64,000 nt of DNA from Acidovorax temperans (GCF_006716905.1 NZ_VFPV01000004.1:1-64000), one strand, 5' to 3'; positions 17,798 to 27,567 are shown, counted from the first letter of the stretch. A program made the numbers and translations. Notes: generated by a model from the sequence alone, not told the origin.

Positions 17798-18850
17798 GTG
17801 TTCAAGAACATGATCGTGTACCGCATTGCCCCCGGCTGGCAGGCGGATTTGGTGCAGGTGGAAGAAGCCCTGGCCAAGGCCCCTTTCATGGAGTGCGGGG
17901 CCACCCAGGAAAAATCGCTGGGCTGGGTGCCGCCGCGCGGTGAGCAGCATGGCGCGCTGGCCGAATCGGTGGGCGGGCAGTGGATTTTGCGTTTCATGGT
18001 CGAGTCCAAGGTGCTGCCCGGCTCGGTGCTCAACCGCCGCGTGAAGGAAAAGGCCGCCCGCATCGAGCAGGAAACCGGCCGCAAGCCCGGCAAGAAGGAA
18101 AGCAAGGAGCTCAAGGAAGAAGCCAAGCTGGACTTGCTGCCCATGGCCTTCACCAAGCAGGGCAGCATGTGGGTGTGGATCGACACCGAGTCGCGCCTGC
18201 TGGTGCTGGACACCTCCTCCCAGGGCCGCGCCGACGAGGTGGTGAGCCTGCTGGTGGAATCATTGCCAGGCCTCGCGGTGTCGCTCATCAACACGCAGAC
18301 CAGCCCCCAGGCGGCCATGGCGCACTGGCTGGCCACGCAAGAGCCGCCCGTGGGCTTCAGCATTGACCGCGAGTGCGAGCTCAAAAGCGCGGACGAAGCC
18401 AAGGCCGTGGTGCGCTATGCGCGCCACCCGCTCGACATCGAGGAAATCCAGGCCCACATTGCCGCTGGCAAGCTGCCCACCAAGCTGGCGCTGACCTGGG
18501 ACGACCGCGTGTCGTTCATGCTGACCGAAGGCATGCAGCTCAAGAAGGTGGCTTTTCTGGACACGGTGTTTGAAGGCACCAAGGCCGATGACGGCGGTTT
18601 TGACACCGATGTGGCGATTGCCACGGGCGAGCTGGTCAAGCTCATCCCCGACCTGATCGAAGCCCTGGGCGGCGAAGCTGAAAGCGGCGTGGCCAGCGCG
18701 GCCGAAGCCATTGCAGCGGGTGGCCCTGCGGCGGCTCCCCAAAGGGCGCCCGCAGCTGCCACGTTGCCCCCCCGCAAGTCGGGCGCGGGCGTGGTCACTG
18801 GGCCGGCTACTGCACCGGTGGATACCGACCCGGAATCGGCGCCGTTCTGA
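17798..18850 (+). CDS. rdgC: Recombination-associated protein RdgC
   Basis: 350 residues from the GTG at 17798, which gives an N-terminus (FKNMIVYRI) matching E. coli RdgC (FKNLMVYRL) and has AAGGA 8 bases upstream. RdgC is a ring-shaped dimeric DNA-binding protein that restrains RecA. Shared stretches are GWVPPRGEQHGAL, QETGRKPGKKESKELKEEA, LLPMAFTKQGSMWVWIDT, GKLPTKLALTWDDRVSFML and LIPDLIEALGGEAE. The last 50 residues are an Ala/Pro-rich extension not needed by the core fold. It converges on the glpQ-like gene across a shared terminator. Confidence 0.95.
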   Translation: MFKNMIVYRIAPGWQADLVQVEEALAKAPFMECGATQEKSLGWVPPRGEQHGALAESVGGQWILRFMVESKVLPGSVLNRRVKEKAARIEQETGRKPGKKESKELKEEAKLDLLPMAFTKQGSMWVWIDTESRLLVLDTSSQGRADEVVSLLVESLPGLAVSLINTQTSPQAAMAHWLATQEPPVGFSIDRECELKSADEAKAVVRYARHPLDIEEIQAHIAAGKLPTKLALTWDDRVSFMLTEGMQLKKVAFLDTVFEGTKADDGGFDTDVAIATGELVKLIPDLIEALGGEAESGVASAAEAIAAGGPAAAPQRAPAAATLPPRKSGAGVVTGPATAPVDTDPESAPF

Positions 18851-18888
18851 GCGCAGGTTCTGAACCTTGGCGCGGCCGGTGCGCCAAC

Positions 18889-18918
18889 AAAAATGCCGAG
18901 GGTGACCTCGGCATTTTT
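18889..18918. terminator. Bidirectional terminator between rdgC and glpQ-like gene
   Basis: AAATGCCGAGG (18891-18901), loop GTGA, CCTCGGCATTT, with A and T runs on both sides. It can end both convergent transcripts. Confidence 0.9.
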
Positions 18919-18936
18919 CATGAGGGGCGCAGCGGT

Positions 18937-20055
18937 TTACTTCAGGCTGTCCACCGCCAGGCGGCCCACGGCCGAGTCATCGGTGAAGAAGCCATCCACC
19001 CCGGCCTTCAGGAAGGTCTGGATCTCGCTCACGCTGTCTCCGCGCACAGTGTTGTCCGTGGTGGGGGCCTTTTTGTAGGCGGCGGGCAGGAAGGCATTTT
19101 CAGGCCGCAGTGTCCAGATGTGCACAGCCAGGTTCAGCGCGTGGGCGTCTTTCACCAGCGGGGTGGGGGTGCCCAGGGCACCGTCTTTCACGGGGATGAC
19201 CAGGTCCTTGTGTGCGCCCACCACATCGGCGTAGGTGGCAATTTCCTTGAGCCCGGCGGCCGTGGCCATGTTGGCGTAGGTCTGGGGGTTGCCCGAGGCG
19301 GTGAAGTCATAGGGGCGGCCGCCGTTGGACAGCAACTGCACCAGACGCACCGTGCTCTGCTTGCGCAGCGCCTTCAGGTTGGCCACCTCGAACGACTGCA
19401 CGTACACGGGTGCATCCTTGCTGTTCCAGCCGTTCTTGGTCAGTACCGCCAGCAGCGCGGGCTCCAGCGGCATGCCAATCGACTGGAAGAAGCTGGGGTG
19501 CTTGGTTTCAGGCGCGATACCGATGACTCGGCCCTTCACGCTGGACTGCGCCTTGGCCAGGTCGATCACTTCCTGCAGCGTGGGCACTTCGAACTGGCCG
19601 TTGTAGGCCACATTGGCTGGGCGAATGGCCGGAATGCGTTCGCGCGCGCGCAGGGTCTTGAGTTCGGCCAGGGTGAAGTCCTCCACAAACCAGCCGGTGA
19701 TGGCCTTGCCATCGATGGTCTTGGTGGTCTTGCGGGCGGCAAACTCGGGGCGGTCCATCACATCGGTGGTGGCTTCGCGCACGCTGCCGTCGGCGTTGAC
19801 GATGGCAATCGCGTTCTCATGGCGTGCCACCAGCACCCCGTCTTTGGTGATGACCAGGTCGGGTTCAATGATGTTGGCGCCGTCGTCAATCGCCTTTTGG
19901 TACGCAGCCAGCGTGTGTTCGGGCCGCAGCGCCGAGGCCCCGCGGTGGGCAATCACGGTGGGGGTGGGAGGCCAGGCCGGTGTGTCGCTGCCAGCGCAGG
20001 CCGTGGATGCCACCACCGCGGCTGCCATGGCCAGTAGTACGTTTCGAATTTGCAT
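18937..20055 (-). CDS. glpQ: Periplasmic glycerophosphodiester phosphodiesterase
   Basis: 372 residues from 20055, which follows a strong CGAGGAGAACC ribosome site; a start at 20094 is less likely. The signal peptide (NVLLAMAAAVVASTACA) has an AXA-type cleavage site. The catalytic core begins VIAHRGASALRPEHTLAAY (His/Arg), then IIEPDLVITKDGVLVARHEN (Glu/Asp metal ligands and second His). It hydrolyses glycerophosphodiesters to glycerol 3-phosphate and an alcohol in the periplasm. It seems monocistronic, 139 bp downstream of the acyl-CoA dehydrogenase gene on the same strand. Confidence 0.93.
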   Translation of the reverse strand: MQIRNVLLAMAAAVVASTACAGSDTPAWPPTPTVIAHRGASALRPEHTLAAYQKAIDDGANIIEPDLVITKDGVLVARHENAIAIVNADGSVREATTDVMDRPEFAARKTTKTIDGKAITGWFVEDFTLAELKTLRARERIPAIRPANVAYNGQFEVPTLQEVIDLAKAQSSVKGRVIGIAPETKHPSFFQSIGMPLEPALLAVLTKNGWNSKDAPVYVQSFEVANLKALRKQSTVRLVQLLSNGGRPYDFTASGNPQTYANMATAAGLKEIATYADVVGAHKDLVIPVKDGALGTPTPLVKDAHALNLAVHIWTLRPENAFLPAAYKKAPTTDNTVRGDSVSEIQTFLKAGVDGFFTDDSAVGRLAVDSLK

Positions 20056-20194
20056 ACGGTTCTCCTCGTTTTGTAAAAGACGGGCGATGCTCACGGCCCC
20101 TTGTGAAAAGAGTGTGACAGGCTGTGCCCGGGCGGGGCTGCCACCGCTGAGTGGCCGCTGGGTGCGTACTGTTGGTATTTTGCGGTGCCGTCTC

Positions 20195-21361
20195 TCAGCG
20201 CCCCAGCAGCGATCGCGCCACCAGCTCTTTCATAATCTCCGACGTGCCGCCGTAGATGCGCAGCACGCGTGCATCGGTCCAGAAGCGCGAGATGGGGTAT
20301 TCAGCCATATAGCCGTAGCCGCCAAACAGTTGCAGGCAGGCATCGGCCACGCGGCCCATGACTTCAGTGGTGTGCAGCTTGAGCGCACTCGCGGCCTCGG
20401 GTGAGAGTTCGCCGCGCTCGTAGGCGGCCACGCTGGCATTCAAAAACGCCTCCGCGGCGGCGATGTCGCTCGCGCATTGCGCCAGCGTGAAGCGCGTGTT
20501 CTGGAACTGCCCAATCGCTTGGCCAAATGCCTGGCGTTCTTGTACGTACTTCACCGTGGCGTCGAGCGCACCCTTGGCGCCATACACCGCCTGCACGCCG
20601 ATGATGAGGCGTTCGCGCGGCAGCTCGCGCATCATCTGCACGAAGCCCTGGCCTTCCACCCCGCCCAGCAGCGCGTCGGCGGGCACGCGCAGGTCGTTGA
20701 AGAACAGCTCGGAGGTGTCGCCCGCGTGCTGGCCGATTTTTTCCAGGTTCTGGCCGCGCGTGAAGCCGGGGCTTTTCGTATCGACCAGGAACAGGCTCAC
20801 GCCTTTGGCACCGGCTGCCGGATCGGTCTTGGCGGCCAGCACCAGCAGGTCGCAGTGCTGGCCGTTGCTGATGAAGATCTTGCTGCCGTTGATGACGTAC
20901 TCATTGCCATCCCGTTTGGCCGTGGTGCGGATAGCTTTCAGGTCACTGCCCGCGCCGGGCTCGGTCATGCCAATCGCTGCCACCGCTTCACCGCTGACCA
21001 TGCGCGGCAGCCAGTATTCGCGCTGCGCCTCGGTGCCGCAGTGCAGCAGGTAGGGCGGGATGATGTCGTTGTGCACCTGCAGCCCGCCGACAAAGCCGCC
21101 GTAGCCCCGGCGCGAGAGCACCTCCACCACGGCGAACGAGAAGTGCACGCTGGCCCCCGCGCCGCCGTACTGCTCGGGCACGTCGGCGCACAGGTAGCCG
21201 TTCTCGCCCATCTTGCGGAACAGCTCGCGGTGGACGAGGCCCGCCTTTTCCCAGTCGCGGTAATGGGGCTCGATCTCGCTATCGCAAAAGCGCTCCAGCG
21301 ATTCGGTGAAGACTTGCAGTTCGGCCTTCTGCTCGGCCGTGAGGAGGGTGTTGGGAAGCAT
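20195..21361 (-). CDS. Acyl-CoA dehydrogenase
   Basis: 388 residues starting MLPNTLLTAEQ at 21361; an upstream ATG at 21466 would read through an intergenic repeat and into the thiolase gene. FAD-dependent alpha,beta-dehydrogenation of acyl-CoA. Signatures are IGMTEPGAGSDLKAIRTTA (FAD and substrate loop), NGSKIFISNG, and the C-terminal GGYGYMAEYPISRFWTDARV with RIYGGTSEIMKELVARSL. The likely catalytic base is the Glu in GGTSEI. Last gene of the acyl-CoA and transport cluster. Its chain-length preference cannot be read. Confidence 0.93.
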   Translation of the reverse strand: MLPNTLLTAEQKAELQVFTESLERFCDSEIEPHYRDWEKAGLVHRELFRKMGENGYLCADVPEQYGGAGASVHFSFAVVEVLSRRGYGGFVGGLQVHNDIIPPYLLHCGTEAQREYWLPRMVSGEAVAAIGMTEPGAGSDLKAIRTTAKRDGNEYVINGSKIFISNGQHCDLLVLAAKTDPAAGAKGVSLFLVDTKSPGFTRGQNLEKIGQHAGDTSELFFNDLRVPADALLGGVEGQGFVQMMRELPRERLIIGVQAVYGAKGALDATVKYVQERQAFGQAIGQFQNTRFTLAQCASDIAAAEAFLNASVAAYERGELSPEAASALKLHTTEVMGRVADACLQLFGGYGYMAEYPISRFWTDARVLRIYGGTSEIMKELVARSLLGR

Positions 21362-21362
21362 G

Positions 21363-21425
21363 GTTGCTATGAATGTAGGAGCTGCCAGCGCTTTCTGGAT
21401 AAGCGCTGGAGGCCAAAAAGACTCA
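21363..21425 (+). repeat. Dispersed intergenic repeat, copy 5, in an operon spacer
   Basis: TTGCTATGAATGTAGGAGCT, then GCCAGCGCTTTCTGGATAAG, CGCTGGAGGCCAAAAAGACT. It fills the whole 61-bp spacer between the thiolase and acyl-CoA dehydrogenase genes. Confidence 0.85.
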
Positions 21426-22610
21426 AACTCTTTCGAAGATAGCCGCAATGCCTTGGCCGCCGCCAATGCACATGGTCACCAGCGCATAGCGCCCGCCCGT
21501 GCGGTGCAGCTCGGCAATCGCCTTGGTGGTGATGATGGCGCCGGTGGCACCCACGGGGTGGCCCAGCGAAATGCCCGAGCCGTTGGGGTTGACCTTGGAA
21601 GGCTGAAGGCCCAGCTCCTGCACCACGGCGCAGGCCTGGGCGGCGAAGGCCTCGTTGGCCTCGATCACATCCATGTCCTGCACCTTGAGGCCGGTGCGCG
21701 CCAGCACCTTTTGCGTGGCGGGCACGGGGCCAATGCCCATGTAGGCCGGGTCCACGCCTGCGTGCGCATAGCCCACCAGGCGCGCCAGGGGTTTGAGGCC
21801 TAGGGCGGCCACGCGGTCACCCGCAGCCAGCACCACGGCAGCCGCGCCGTCGTTGATGCCTGAGGCGTTGCCGGCCGTCACGGTGCCGCCGTCTTTCTTG
21901 AACGCGGGCTTCATGCCCGCCAGCACGTCCAGCGTGGTGGCGGCGCGCACATGCTCGTCTTCCTGAAACAGCACGGTGCCCTTGCGCGTGGCGATTTCGA
22001 CCGGAACGATCTGCTCCTTGAAGTAACCCGCAGCGATGGCGGCGGCGGCGCGCTGCTGGCTGGCCAGGGCGAGCTGGTCCTGCATCTCGCGGCTGATCTT
22101 GTAGCGCTCGGCCACGTTCTCTGCGGTGATGCCCATGTGCATCTTCTGCCAGGGGTCGTGCAGGATGCCGAGCATGTAGTCGATGCTCTTGCTGTCGCCC
22201 ATGCGAGCGCCCCAGCGCGCGCCCTGGTCGAAGTAGGGGCCGCGGCTCATGCTTTCCGAGCCACCGCCCACGGCCACGTCGCAGTCGCCATAGCCAATGG
22301 CCTGCGCCGCGCTGATGATGGCCTGCAGGCCCGAGCCGCACAGGCGGTTGACGTTGAACGCGGGCGTCTCGATGGGGCAGCCGGCGTCGATGGCGGCCAC
22401 GCGGCTCAGGTACGCGTCTTTGGTGTCGGTGGGGATCACGTTGCCCATCACCACATGGCCCACGGCGTCGGGTGCCAGGCCTGAGCGGGCGATGGCGGCC
22501 TTCACTGCGGTGGTGGCCAACTGGGTGTTGGGCACGTCTTTCAGGCTGCCGCCGAAGGTGCCAATGGCGGTGCGGGCGGTACTGACAACAAAAACGTCGC
22601 GGTGGGACAT
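21423..22610 (-). CDS. Acetyl-CoA acyltransferase (thiolase)
   Basis: 395 residues. Thiolytic cleavage of 3-ketoacyl-CoA, or the reverse condensation. Active-site motifs are [10 protein letters not shown] (acylated Cys near residue 90), [11 protein letters not shown] (His) and [13 protein letters not shown] (second Cys). Lengths and motifs fit the AtoB/PhaA/FadA superfamily without resolving which. It lies 27 bp after the enoyl-CoA hydratase gene and before the acyl-CoA dehydrogenase, so it is probably the last step of the same degradative route. Confidence 0.93.
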   Translation of the reverse strand: MSHRDVFVVSTARTAIGTFGGSLKDVPNTQLATTAVKAAIARSGLAPDAVGHVVMGNVIPTDTKDAYLSRVAAIDAGCPIETPAFNVNRLCGSGLQAIISAAQAIGYGDCDVAVGGGSESMSRGPYFDQGARWGARMGDSKSIDYMLGILHDPWQKMHMGITAENVAERYKISREMQDQLALASQQRAAAAIAAGYFKEQIVPVEIATRKGTVLFQEDEHVRAATTLDVLAGMKPAFKKDGGTVTAGNASGINDGAAAVVLAAGDRVAALGLKPLARLVGYAHAGVDPAYMGIGPVPATQKVLARTGLKVQDMDVIEANEAFAAQACAVVQELGLQPSKVNPNGSGISLGHPVGATGAIITTKAIAELHRTGGRYALVTMCIGGGQGIAAIFERV

Positions 22611-22637
22611 GGGGAAAGCTCCAAAAGAAAAAACGAT

Positions 22638-23441
22638 TCAGCGGCCCTGGAAGGTAGCGGGGCGCTTGGCGAAGAAGGCCTCGATGCCTTCGCGCAGGTC
22701 GGCGCTGTGGGCGCAGTCGTCAAACGCCTGGGCCTCGGCCTGCAATTGCGTGGCCAGGTCGCGTGTGAGGCTGGCGCGCATCAGGCGGCGCATATGGCCG
22801 TAGGCGCGTGTGGGGCCGCTGGCCAGGCGCTGGGCCAGCTGCTGCACGGCGGCGTCCAGCTCGGCGGCGGGCACGGCGCGGTGGATCAGCCCCCACTGCT
22901 GCGCTTGCGGCGCGGTGAAGGCTTCGCCCAGCATGGCAATTTCCAGCGCGCGGCCCAAACCCACCAGGCGCGGCAGCGCCCATGAGGCGCCCACATCACA
23001 GCTGGTACCCAGGTTGATGTAGGCGAGGTTAAAGCGTGCGTTGTCCGCCGCCAGCACAAAGTCGGCCTGCAGCATGAGCGACAGCCCCGCCCCGGCGGCC
23101 ACGCCATGCACCTGCGCGATGACGGGCGCATCGAGCTGCGCTAGCAGCGTGGCGGCCTCGTTCAGCGGCTCCAGCAAAGCGCGCGCGCCTTGCACCGGGT
23201 CGGCGCGCAGCGTCGCCAAGTCGCCCCCCGCCATAAAGCCTTTGCCCGCACCGCACAGCACCACGCAGCGCACGCTGGCGTCCTGCGCCAGGGCGCGTGC
23301 GGCGTCGCGCAGCGCCTGCGCCATGGGCACATCCACGGCGTTGAGCGCACCGGGGCGGTGAAAGCGCAGGGTGACGATGGCGCCGTCGCGCTCGATCAGC
23401 AGCGGCGCATCCGTGGATGCATCCGTAGGGGTCGCGCTCAT
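22638..23441 (-). CDS. Enoyl-CoA hydratase/isomerase family protein
   Basis: 267 residues, crotonase fold: GAGKGFMAGGDLATL and HGVAAGAGLSLMLQADFVLAA form the CoA oxyanion region. The two glutamates used by classical hydratases are not at the expected places (GLSL and CDVG are seen). An Asp in SCDVGASWALPRLVG aligns with the acidic residue of PaaG-type isomerases, so isomerase or atypical hydratase activity is possible. It lies between the acyl-CoA synthetase and the thiolase on the minus strand. Repeat copy 6 separates it from the synthetase. Confidence 0.88.
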   Translation of the reverse strand: MSATPTDASTDAPLLIERDGAIVTLRFHRPGALNAVDVPMAQALRDAARALAQDASVRCVVLCGAGKGFMAGGDLATLRADPVQGARALLEPLNEAATLLAQLDAPVIAQVHGVAAGAGLSLMLQADFVLAADNARFNLAYINLGTSCDVGASWALPRLVGLGRALEIAMLGEAFTAPQAQQWGLIHRAVPAAELDAAVQQLAQRLASGPTRAYGHMRRLMRASLTRDLATQLQAEAQAFDDCAHSADLREGIEAFFAKRPATFQGR

Positions 23442-23445
23442 TTAT

Positions 23446-23509
23446 TTGCTCCTGAAAAAAGAGCTGCTTGCGCTTGCCCAGCAAGCCTTGCAGCCCCAAA
23501 ATGCTTGAA
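23446..23509 (+). repeat. Dispersed intergenic repeat, copy 6, in an operon spacer
   Basis: GAGCTGCTTGCGCTTGCCCA, GCAAGCCTTGCAGCCCCAAA, ATGCTTGAAA. It occupies most of the spacer between the synthetase and hydratase genes. Confidence 0.8.
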
Positions 23510-23511
23510 AT

Positions 23512-25347
23512 TCAGCGGTACAGCGCCTCGATCTCGGCGGCGTAGGTCTTGTAGATGCTGCTGCGCCGCACCTTCATGGTGGCGGTGACTTCGCCGTCGT
23601 CGTGGTCCAGCTCCTTGGTGAGCATGTGGAACTTGCGGATTTGCGCCACCTGGGCCAGCTTGGCGTTGCCGCTGGCAATCTCGGCGTCGATGAGCTGGCG
23701 CACCTCTGGCGTTTCCACCAGCGAGCGGAAATGCGTGAAGGCAATGCGCCGTGCTTCGGCCCATTTGCCCACGGTTTCGTAGTCGATCATCACCAGCGCG
23801 CCGACGAACTTGCGCCCCTCGGCCACGATGACGCACTCCTTGATGTAGGGGCTGGCCTTCATGGTGTTTTCGATCTCGGAGGGCGTGAGGTTCTTGCCAC
23901 CCGCGGTGATCATGATGTCTTTCAGGCGATCGACGATCTTGATCTGCCCGTCCACCAGGCGCACCACGTCGCCGGTGTGCAGCCAGCCGTCCTGGATGCT
24001 TTGCGCCGTGGCCTCGGGGTTTTTGTAGTACCCGGCGAACACCATGTCGCCCTTGATCTGGAACTCGCCGCCCATGTCGTCGTCGCTGCCCTGGGCAATG
24101 CGCCACTGCACGCCCTGGGTGGGAATGCCGACGGTGCCCACGCTCACGCGGTCGAGTTCGTGGCCGGTGACCATGCCGGTGGATTCGGTCAGGCCATAGA
24201 CCTCGATCAGCGGCACGCCCAGCGTGCGGAAAAAGCGCACCACGTCGGGCGCAATGGGCGCGGCGCCGGTCAGCGCCACCTCGGCCTCGCGCAGGCCGAT
24301 GAAGTTTTGCAGCGCGCGCAGCACCAGCCAGTAATGCGCGGCGTAGCGCAGGCGCTCGCCCAGGCTCCACTGGCTGCGTGGCTTATCAAACAGCGGGGCG
24401 CAGTCGGCCAGGGCGCGCTGGTAGAGCGCGCGGCGCAGGGCGCCGGTTTCCTGCATCTTGATGCTGATGGCCGAGTGCAGCTTTTCCCAGATGCGCGGCA
24501 CGCCCAGGAACATGGTGGGCGCCACCTCGCGCAGGTCTTCCTGTACGGTGCGGATGGATTCGCCAAAGTTCACCTGCGAGCCCAGGTAGATGGGGCAGAA
24601 GGTGGTGAGCATTTGCTCGGCCACGTGGCACAGCGGCAGGTACGACAGGTGCGTGGTGTGTGCATCCAGCCGCAGGCGTTCGATGATGCCGGGGCTGACG
24701 CCGCGCATATTGCGCCACGAAATCATCGCGCCCTTGGGTTTGCCGGTGGAGCCGGAGGTGTAGATCATCAGCCCGATGTCATCGAGCGTTTGCTTGGCCA
24801 GCACTTCGTCAATGCGCGCCTGGCTGTGCACGCCTGCGCCCAGGCGCTCCACCTCGTCGAAGGTCGCGATGAGTGCGCGGTGCTCGGGGGCAAAGCTGCG
24901 CAGCCCCTTGGTCTCCATGACGATGATTTTTTTCAGGCGCGGCAGCGTGCTCAGGGCTTCCAGCACCTTGTCGGTCTGCTCCTGGTCTTCGCACACCATG
25001 ATGTCGATGTCGGCATGGCCCACCACGTAGGCCACTTCGTTGGCCGGGCTGGTGGGGTACACGCCCACGGTGATGCCGCCCACCAGGCCTGCGCCCATTT
25101 GCGCCAGCACCCATTCGATGCGGTTTTCGGCAATCACGCCCACATGGCCGCCTGCGGGCAGGCCCAGCTGCTGCAGGCCTTGGCCGAAGTGGCAGGCGCG
25201 CTGGTAGTACTGCACCCAGGTGACGGGCTTCCAGATGCCAAAGTCTTTTTGCCGAATGGCCACGCGCTGGGCGTCGCGCTGCGCGCGCTGGCGCAGCATT
25301 TGGGGCAAGGTGAGTTCAGGAAGGTTCATGGTCTCAGCCATCCTCAT
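23512..25347 (-). CDS. AMP-dependent acyl-CoA synthetase, long-chain type
   Basis: 611 residues. Activates a carboxylic acid to acyl-CoA through an acyl-adenylate. The AMP-binding loop is MIYTSGSTGKPKGAM (about residues 200), followed by GLTESTGM, GWLHTGDVV and KDIMITAGGKNLTPSEIE near the C-terminus, all typical. Residues around LCHVAEQML fit the long-chain FadD/FAA group. The ATG overlaps the stop of the ABC ATPase gene by ATGA, so import and activation are translationally linked. The substrate is not known; liv-type importers beside such ligases often serve aromatic or branched acids. Confidence 0.92.
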   Translation of the reverse strand: MRMAETMNLPELTLPQMLRQRAQRDAQRVAIRQKDFGIWKPVTWVQYYQRACHFGQGLQQLGLPAGGHVGVIAENRIEWVLAQMGAGLVGGITVGVYPTSPANEVAYVVGHADIDIMVCEDQEQTDKVLEALSTLPRLKKIIVMETKGLRSFAPEHRALIATFDEVERLGAGVHSQARIDEVLAKQTLDDIGLMIYTSGSTGKPKGAMISWRNMRGVSPGIIERLRLDAHTTHLSYLPLCHVAEQMLTTFCPIYLGSQVNFGESIRTVQEDLREVAPTMFLGVPRIWEKLHSAISIKMQETGALRRALYQRALADCAPLFDKPRSQWSLGERLRYAAHYWLVLRALQNFIGLREAEVALTGAAPIAPDVVRFFRTLGVPLIEVYGLTESTGMVTGHELDRVSVGTVGIPTQGVQWRIAQGSDDDMGGEFQIKGDMVFAGYYKNPEATAQSIQDGWLHTGDVVRLVDGQIKIVDRLKDIMITAGGKNLTPSEIENTMKASPYIKECVIVAEGRKFVGALVMIDYETVGKWAEARRIAFTHFRSLVETPEVRQLIDAEIASGNAKLAQVAQIRKFHMLTKELDHDDGEVTATMKVRRSSIYKTYAAEIEALYR

Positions 25348-26165
25348 GACAGCCAGCGCTTGCGGCGCTTGTAGTGCTTGATGTCTTTGAAGCTCTTGGC
25401 TTCGCCGCTGCCGCCCATGCCGAGGTAGAACTCGCGCACGTCGGGGTCGTTGGCCAGGCGTTCAGCGCTGCCGTCGATGACGATCTTGCCGTTCTCCATG
25501 ATGTAGCCGCTGTGCGCCACGGCCAGCGCCACGGTGGCGTTTTGCTCCACCAGCAGCATGGAGGTGCCGCGCTCGGCGTTAATGCGGGCGATGATGCCGA
25601 AGATGTCTTCGGTGAGCTTAGGACTCAGGCCCAGCGAAGGCTCGTCCAGCAAAATCAGCTCGGGCTGGGCGATGAGCGCGCGGCCAATGGCCAGCATTTG
25701 CTGCTCGCCGCCCGAGAGGTAACCGGCCAGGCCCTTGCGCCGCTCGTGCAGGCGCGGGAAGTATTCGTACACCAGGTCGAAGTCGGGCTTGGCCGCACTT
25801 TCACGCCCGCTGAGCGCGTAGGTGGAGGCGATGAGGTTTTCCTCGATGGTGAGGTCCTCGAACACGCGCCGCCCTTCCATCACGTGCGACAGCCCGCGGC
25901 GCACCAGCAGCTGCGGCGCGATGGCGGTGGTGCTCTGGCCGTTGAAGGTGATGCTGCCCGCTTCGAGCGCACCGTTTTCCAGCGGCAGCAGGCCCGAGAC
26001 GGCCTTGAGCGTGGTGCTTTTGCCCGCGCCGTTGCTGCCCAGCAGCGCCACGATGTGGCCGCGCGGCACGGCCAGCGACAGGCCGCGCAGGGCCTGCACG
26101 ACCTTGTTGTAGATGACCTCGATGTTGTTGACTTCGAGGATGGTGGCGGGGGACGCTTGTGTCAT
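25344..26165 (-). CDS. livF: Branched-chain-type ABC transporter ATPase (LivF-like)
   Basis: 273 residues. Walker A GSNGAGKSTTLK, signature LSGGEQQMLAIGRAL, Walker B ELILLDEPSLGLSP. The LivF hallmarks are GLSHVMEGRRVFEDLTIEEN and LLVEQNATVALAVA. It energises import together with LivG and the LivHM permeases. A basic C-terminal tail (SFKDIKHYKRRKRWLS) extends beyond the usual LivF end. Overlaps the synthetase gene by ATGA. Liv names are by family; substrate unknown. Confidence 0.93.
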   Translation of the reverse strand: MTQASPATILEVNNIEVIYNKVVQALRGLSLAVPRGHIVALLGSNGAGKSTTLKAVSGLLPLENGALEAGSITFNGQSTTAIAPQLLVRRGLSHVMEGRRVFEDLTIEENLIASTYALSGRESAAKPDFDLVYEYFPRLHERRKGLAGYLSGGEQQMLAIGRALIAQPELILLDEPSLGLSPKLTEDIFGIIARINAERGTSMLLVEQNATVALAVAHSGYIMENGKIVIDGSAERLANDPDVREFYLGMGGSGEAKSFKDIKHYKRRKRWLS

Positions 26166-26189
26166 GGCAACTTGGCAGGAGGGCGCGGG

Positions 26190-26295
26190 GGCTCTTGTTT
26201 TGATAGCGGCTTGCGCTGGTTGTGTAAGGTGTTCAGGTGGTTTTCAACCTCAAACGCCTACAGGGCAAGCGCAAGCAGCTATAAAAAACAGAGTG
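26190..26295. repeat. Dispersed intergenic repeat, copy 7, inverted pair
   Basis: A + copy (TTTTGATAGCGGCTTGCGCT) is followed by a minus-oriented half (GGGCAAGCGCAAGCAGCTAT). The two halves face each other and could form a large hairpin in the livK-livF spacer. Confidence 0.75.
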
Positions 26296-26298
26296 CGT

Positions 26299-27489
26299 TC
26301 AGAGCTTGATCCAGTCAGACGCAGCCACCATCTTTTGCGCCTTGATGTCCGCCTGGTACACACGGCCCACGGGGATGGAGTTGCCGCTGATGGTGATGGG
26401 CACGCCGATCAGGCCGCCGGTGTCGAAGTCCTTGAGGCTGTTGAGCGCAGCCTTGAGGTTGGCGCCGGTGAGCGGCTTGTTGCCATCGAGGCAGCGCTTG
26501 GCCGACTCCAGGAACAGCATCGCTGCCAGAAAGCCCTGCATGTAGGCTGTGCTCTGGTACTCCGGGCGCATGGCGCGGATTTTTTCCAGCATGGGGGCCT
26601 TTTCGGTGTCGTAGTAGTAGCGGTAGGGCATCACGCCCATGAAGCCGTCGCCCGCCTCGCCCATCTTCATGACGGTGGAGCTGTCCATGGTCCAGAACGT
26701 GCCCATCCACTTGCTCTTCATGCCCTGCTGCTTGCCCTGGGTGATGAACTCGGGGATGGGCGCCAGGATGTAGCCGTGGAAGATGGTGTAGTCGGGCGCG
26801 GCACGGCGCAGCTTGATGACCTCGGTGGACACGTCCACGCTGCCTGCGGGCGTCATGATCTTGATGGGCACCGACAGGCCCAGACGCTTGGCCTCGGCTT
26901 CGCTTTTTTCAATCGGGTCGCGGCCAAACTCGGAGTCGGAATAGACGAAGGCCACCTTGGCGCCCGGCTTTTCCTTGGCGATGTGCTTGAGCAAGATGCT
27001 GAACATCTCGGTGTAGTCGGGACCGACCAGGAACTGGTTGGGGTACTTCTTCGGGTCGTTCAGCTCGGAGGCGAACGAGGCACCGGCCATCAGGATGTTG
27101 CCGTTGCGCTCCAGCTCGGGGTTGATGGTTTTGGAAAAACCCGTGGAGTCGCCGTAGTACAGGTTCACCTTGTTCTGGCTGGTGATCTTCTTGAACGTGG
27201 CCACCGACACATCGACCTTGTAGCCCGTGTCTTCCGGCACGTACTTCACCTTGCGGCCCTTGATGCCGCCAGCGTCGTTGATGATCTTCACGTAGTCCTG
27301 GATACCGGCGTTGATGCCCACGCCCGCAAAGGCGAACACGCCCGTCATGGGAATGGAGCCGCCAATGACGATCTCCTCCGCGCCCTGCGCCAGCACCGAC
27401 AGCGGGTGCGTGAGTGCGGCGGCACCGGCAGCGGCTGCAGCGCCGCGCATGAAGTTGCGACGTGGATGCGAAAAATGTTGCTGGTCCAT
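26299..27489 (-). CDS. ABC transporter substrate-binding protein (LivK-like)
   Basis: 396 residues from 27489, preceded by AAGGAGA. The N-terminus has a twin-arginine pattern (HPRRNFMRGAAAAAGAAAL), then LAQGAEEIVIGGSIPMTGVFA, the usual start of periplasmic type I binding proteins of the HAAT family. Export through Tat and capture of a carboxylate or amino acid in the periplasm are likely. Sits between livM and livF on the minus strand. Ligand not readable. Confidence 0.9.
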   Translation of the reverse strand: MDQQHFSHPRRNFMRGAAAAAGAAALTHPLSVLAQGAEEIVIGGSIPMTGVFAFAGVGINAGIQDYVKIINDAGGIKGRKVKYVPEDTGYKVDVSVATFKKITSQNKVNLYYGDSTGFSKTINPELERNGNILMAGASFASELNDPKKYPNQFLVGPDYTEMFSILLKHIAKEKPGAKVAFVYSDSEFGRDPIEKSEAEAKRLGLSVPIKIMTPAGSVDVSTEVIKLRRAAPDYTIFHGYILAPIPEFITQGKQQGMKSKWMGTFWTMDSSTVMKMGEAGDGFMGVMPYRYYYDTEKAPMLEKIRAMRPEYQSTAYMQGFLAAMLFLESAKRCLDGNKPLTGANLKAALNSLKDFDTGGLIGVPITISGNSIPVGRVYQADIKAQKMVAASDWIKL

Positions 27490-27567
27490 GCGTGTCTCCT
27501 TGGGTTGGTTATGTGATGGCATGAAAACAAGAAAGGGAAAGAGCGAAGGCAGGTGCTCAACGGCGCA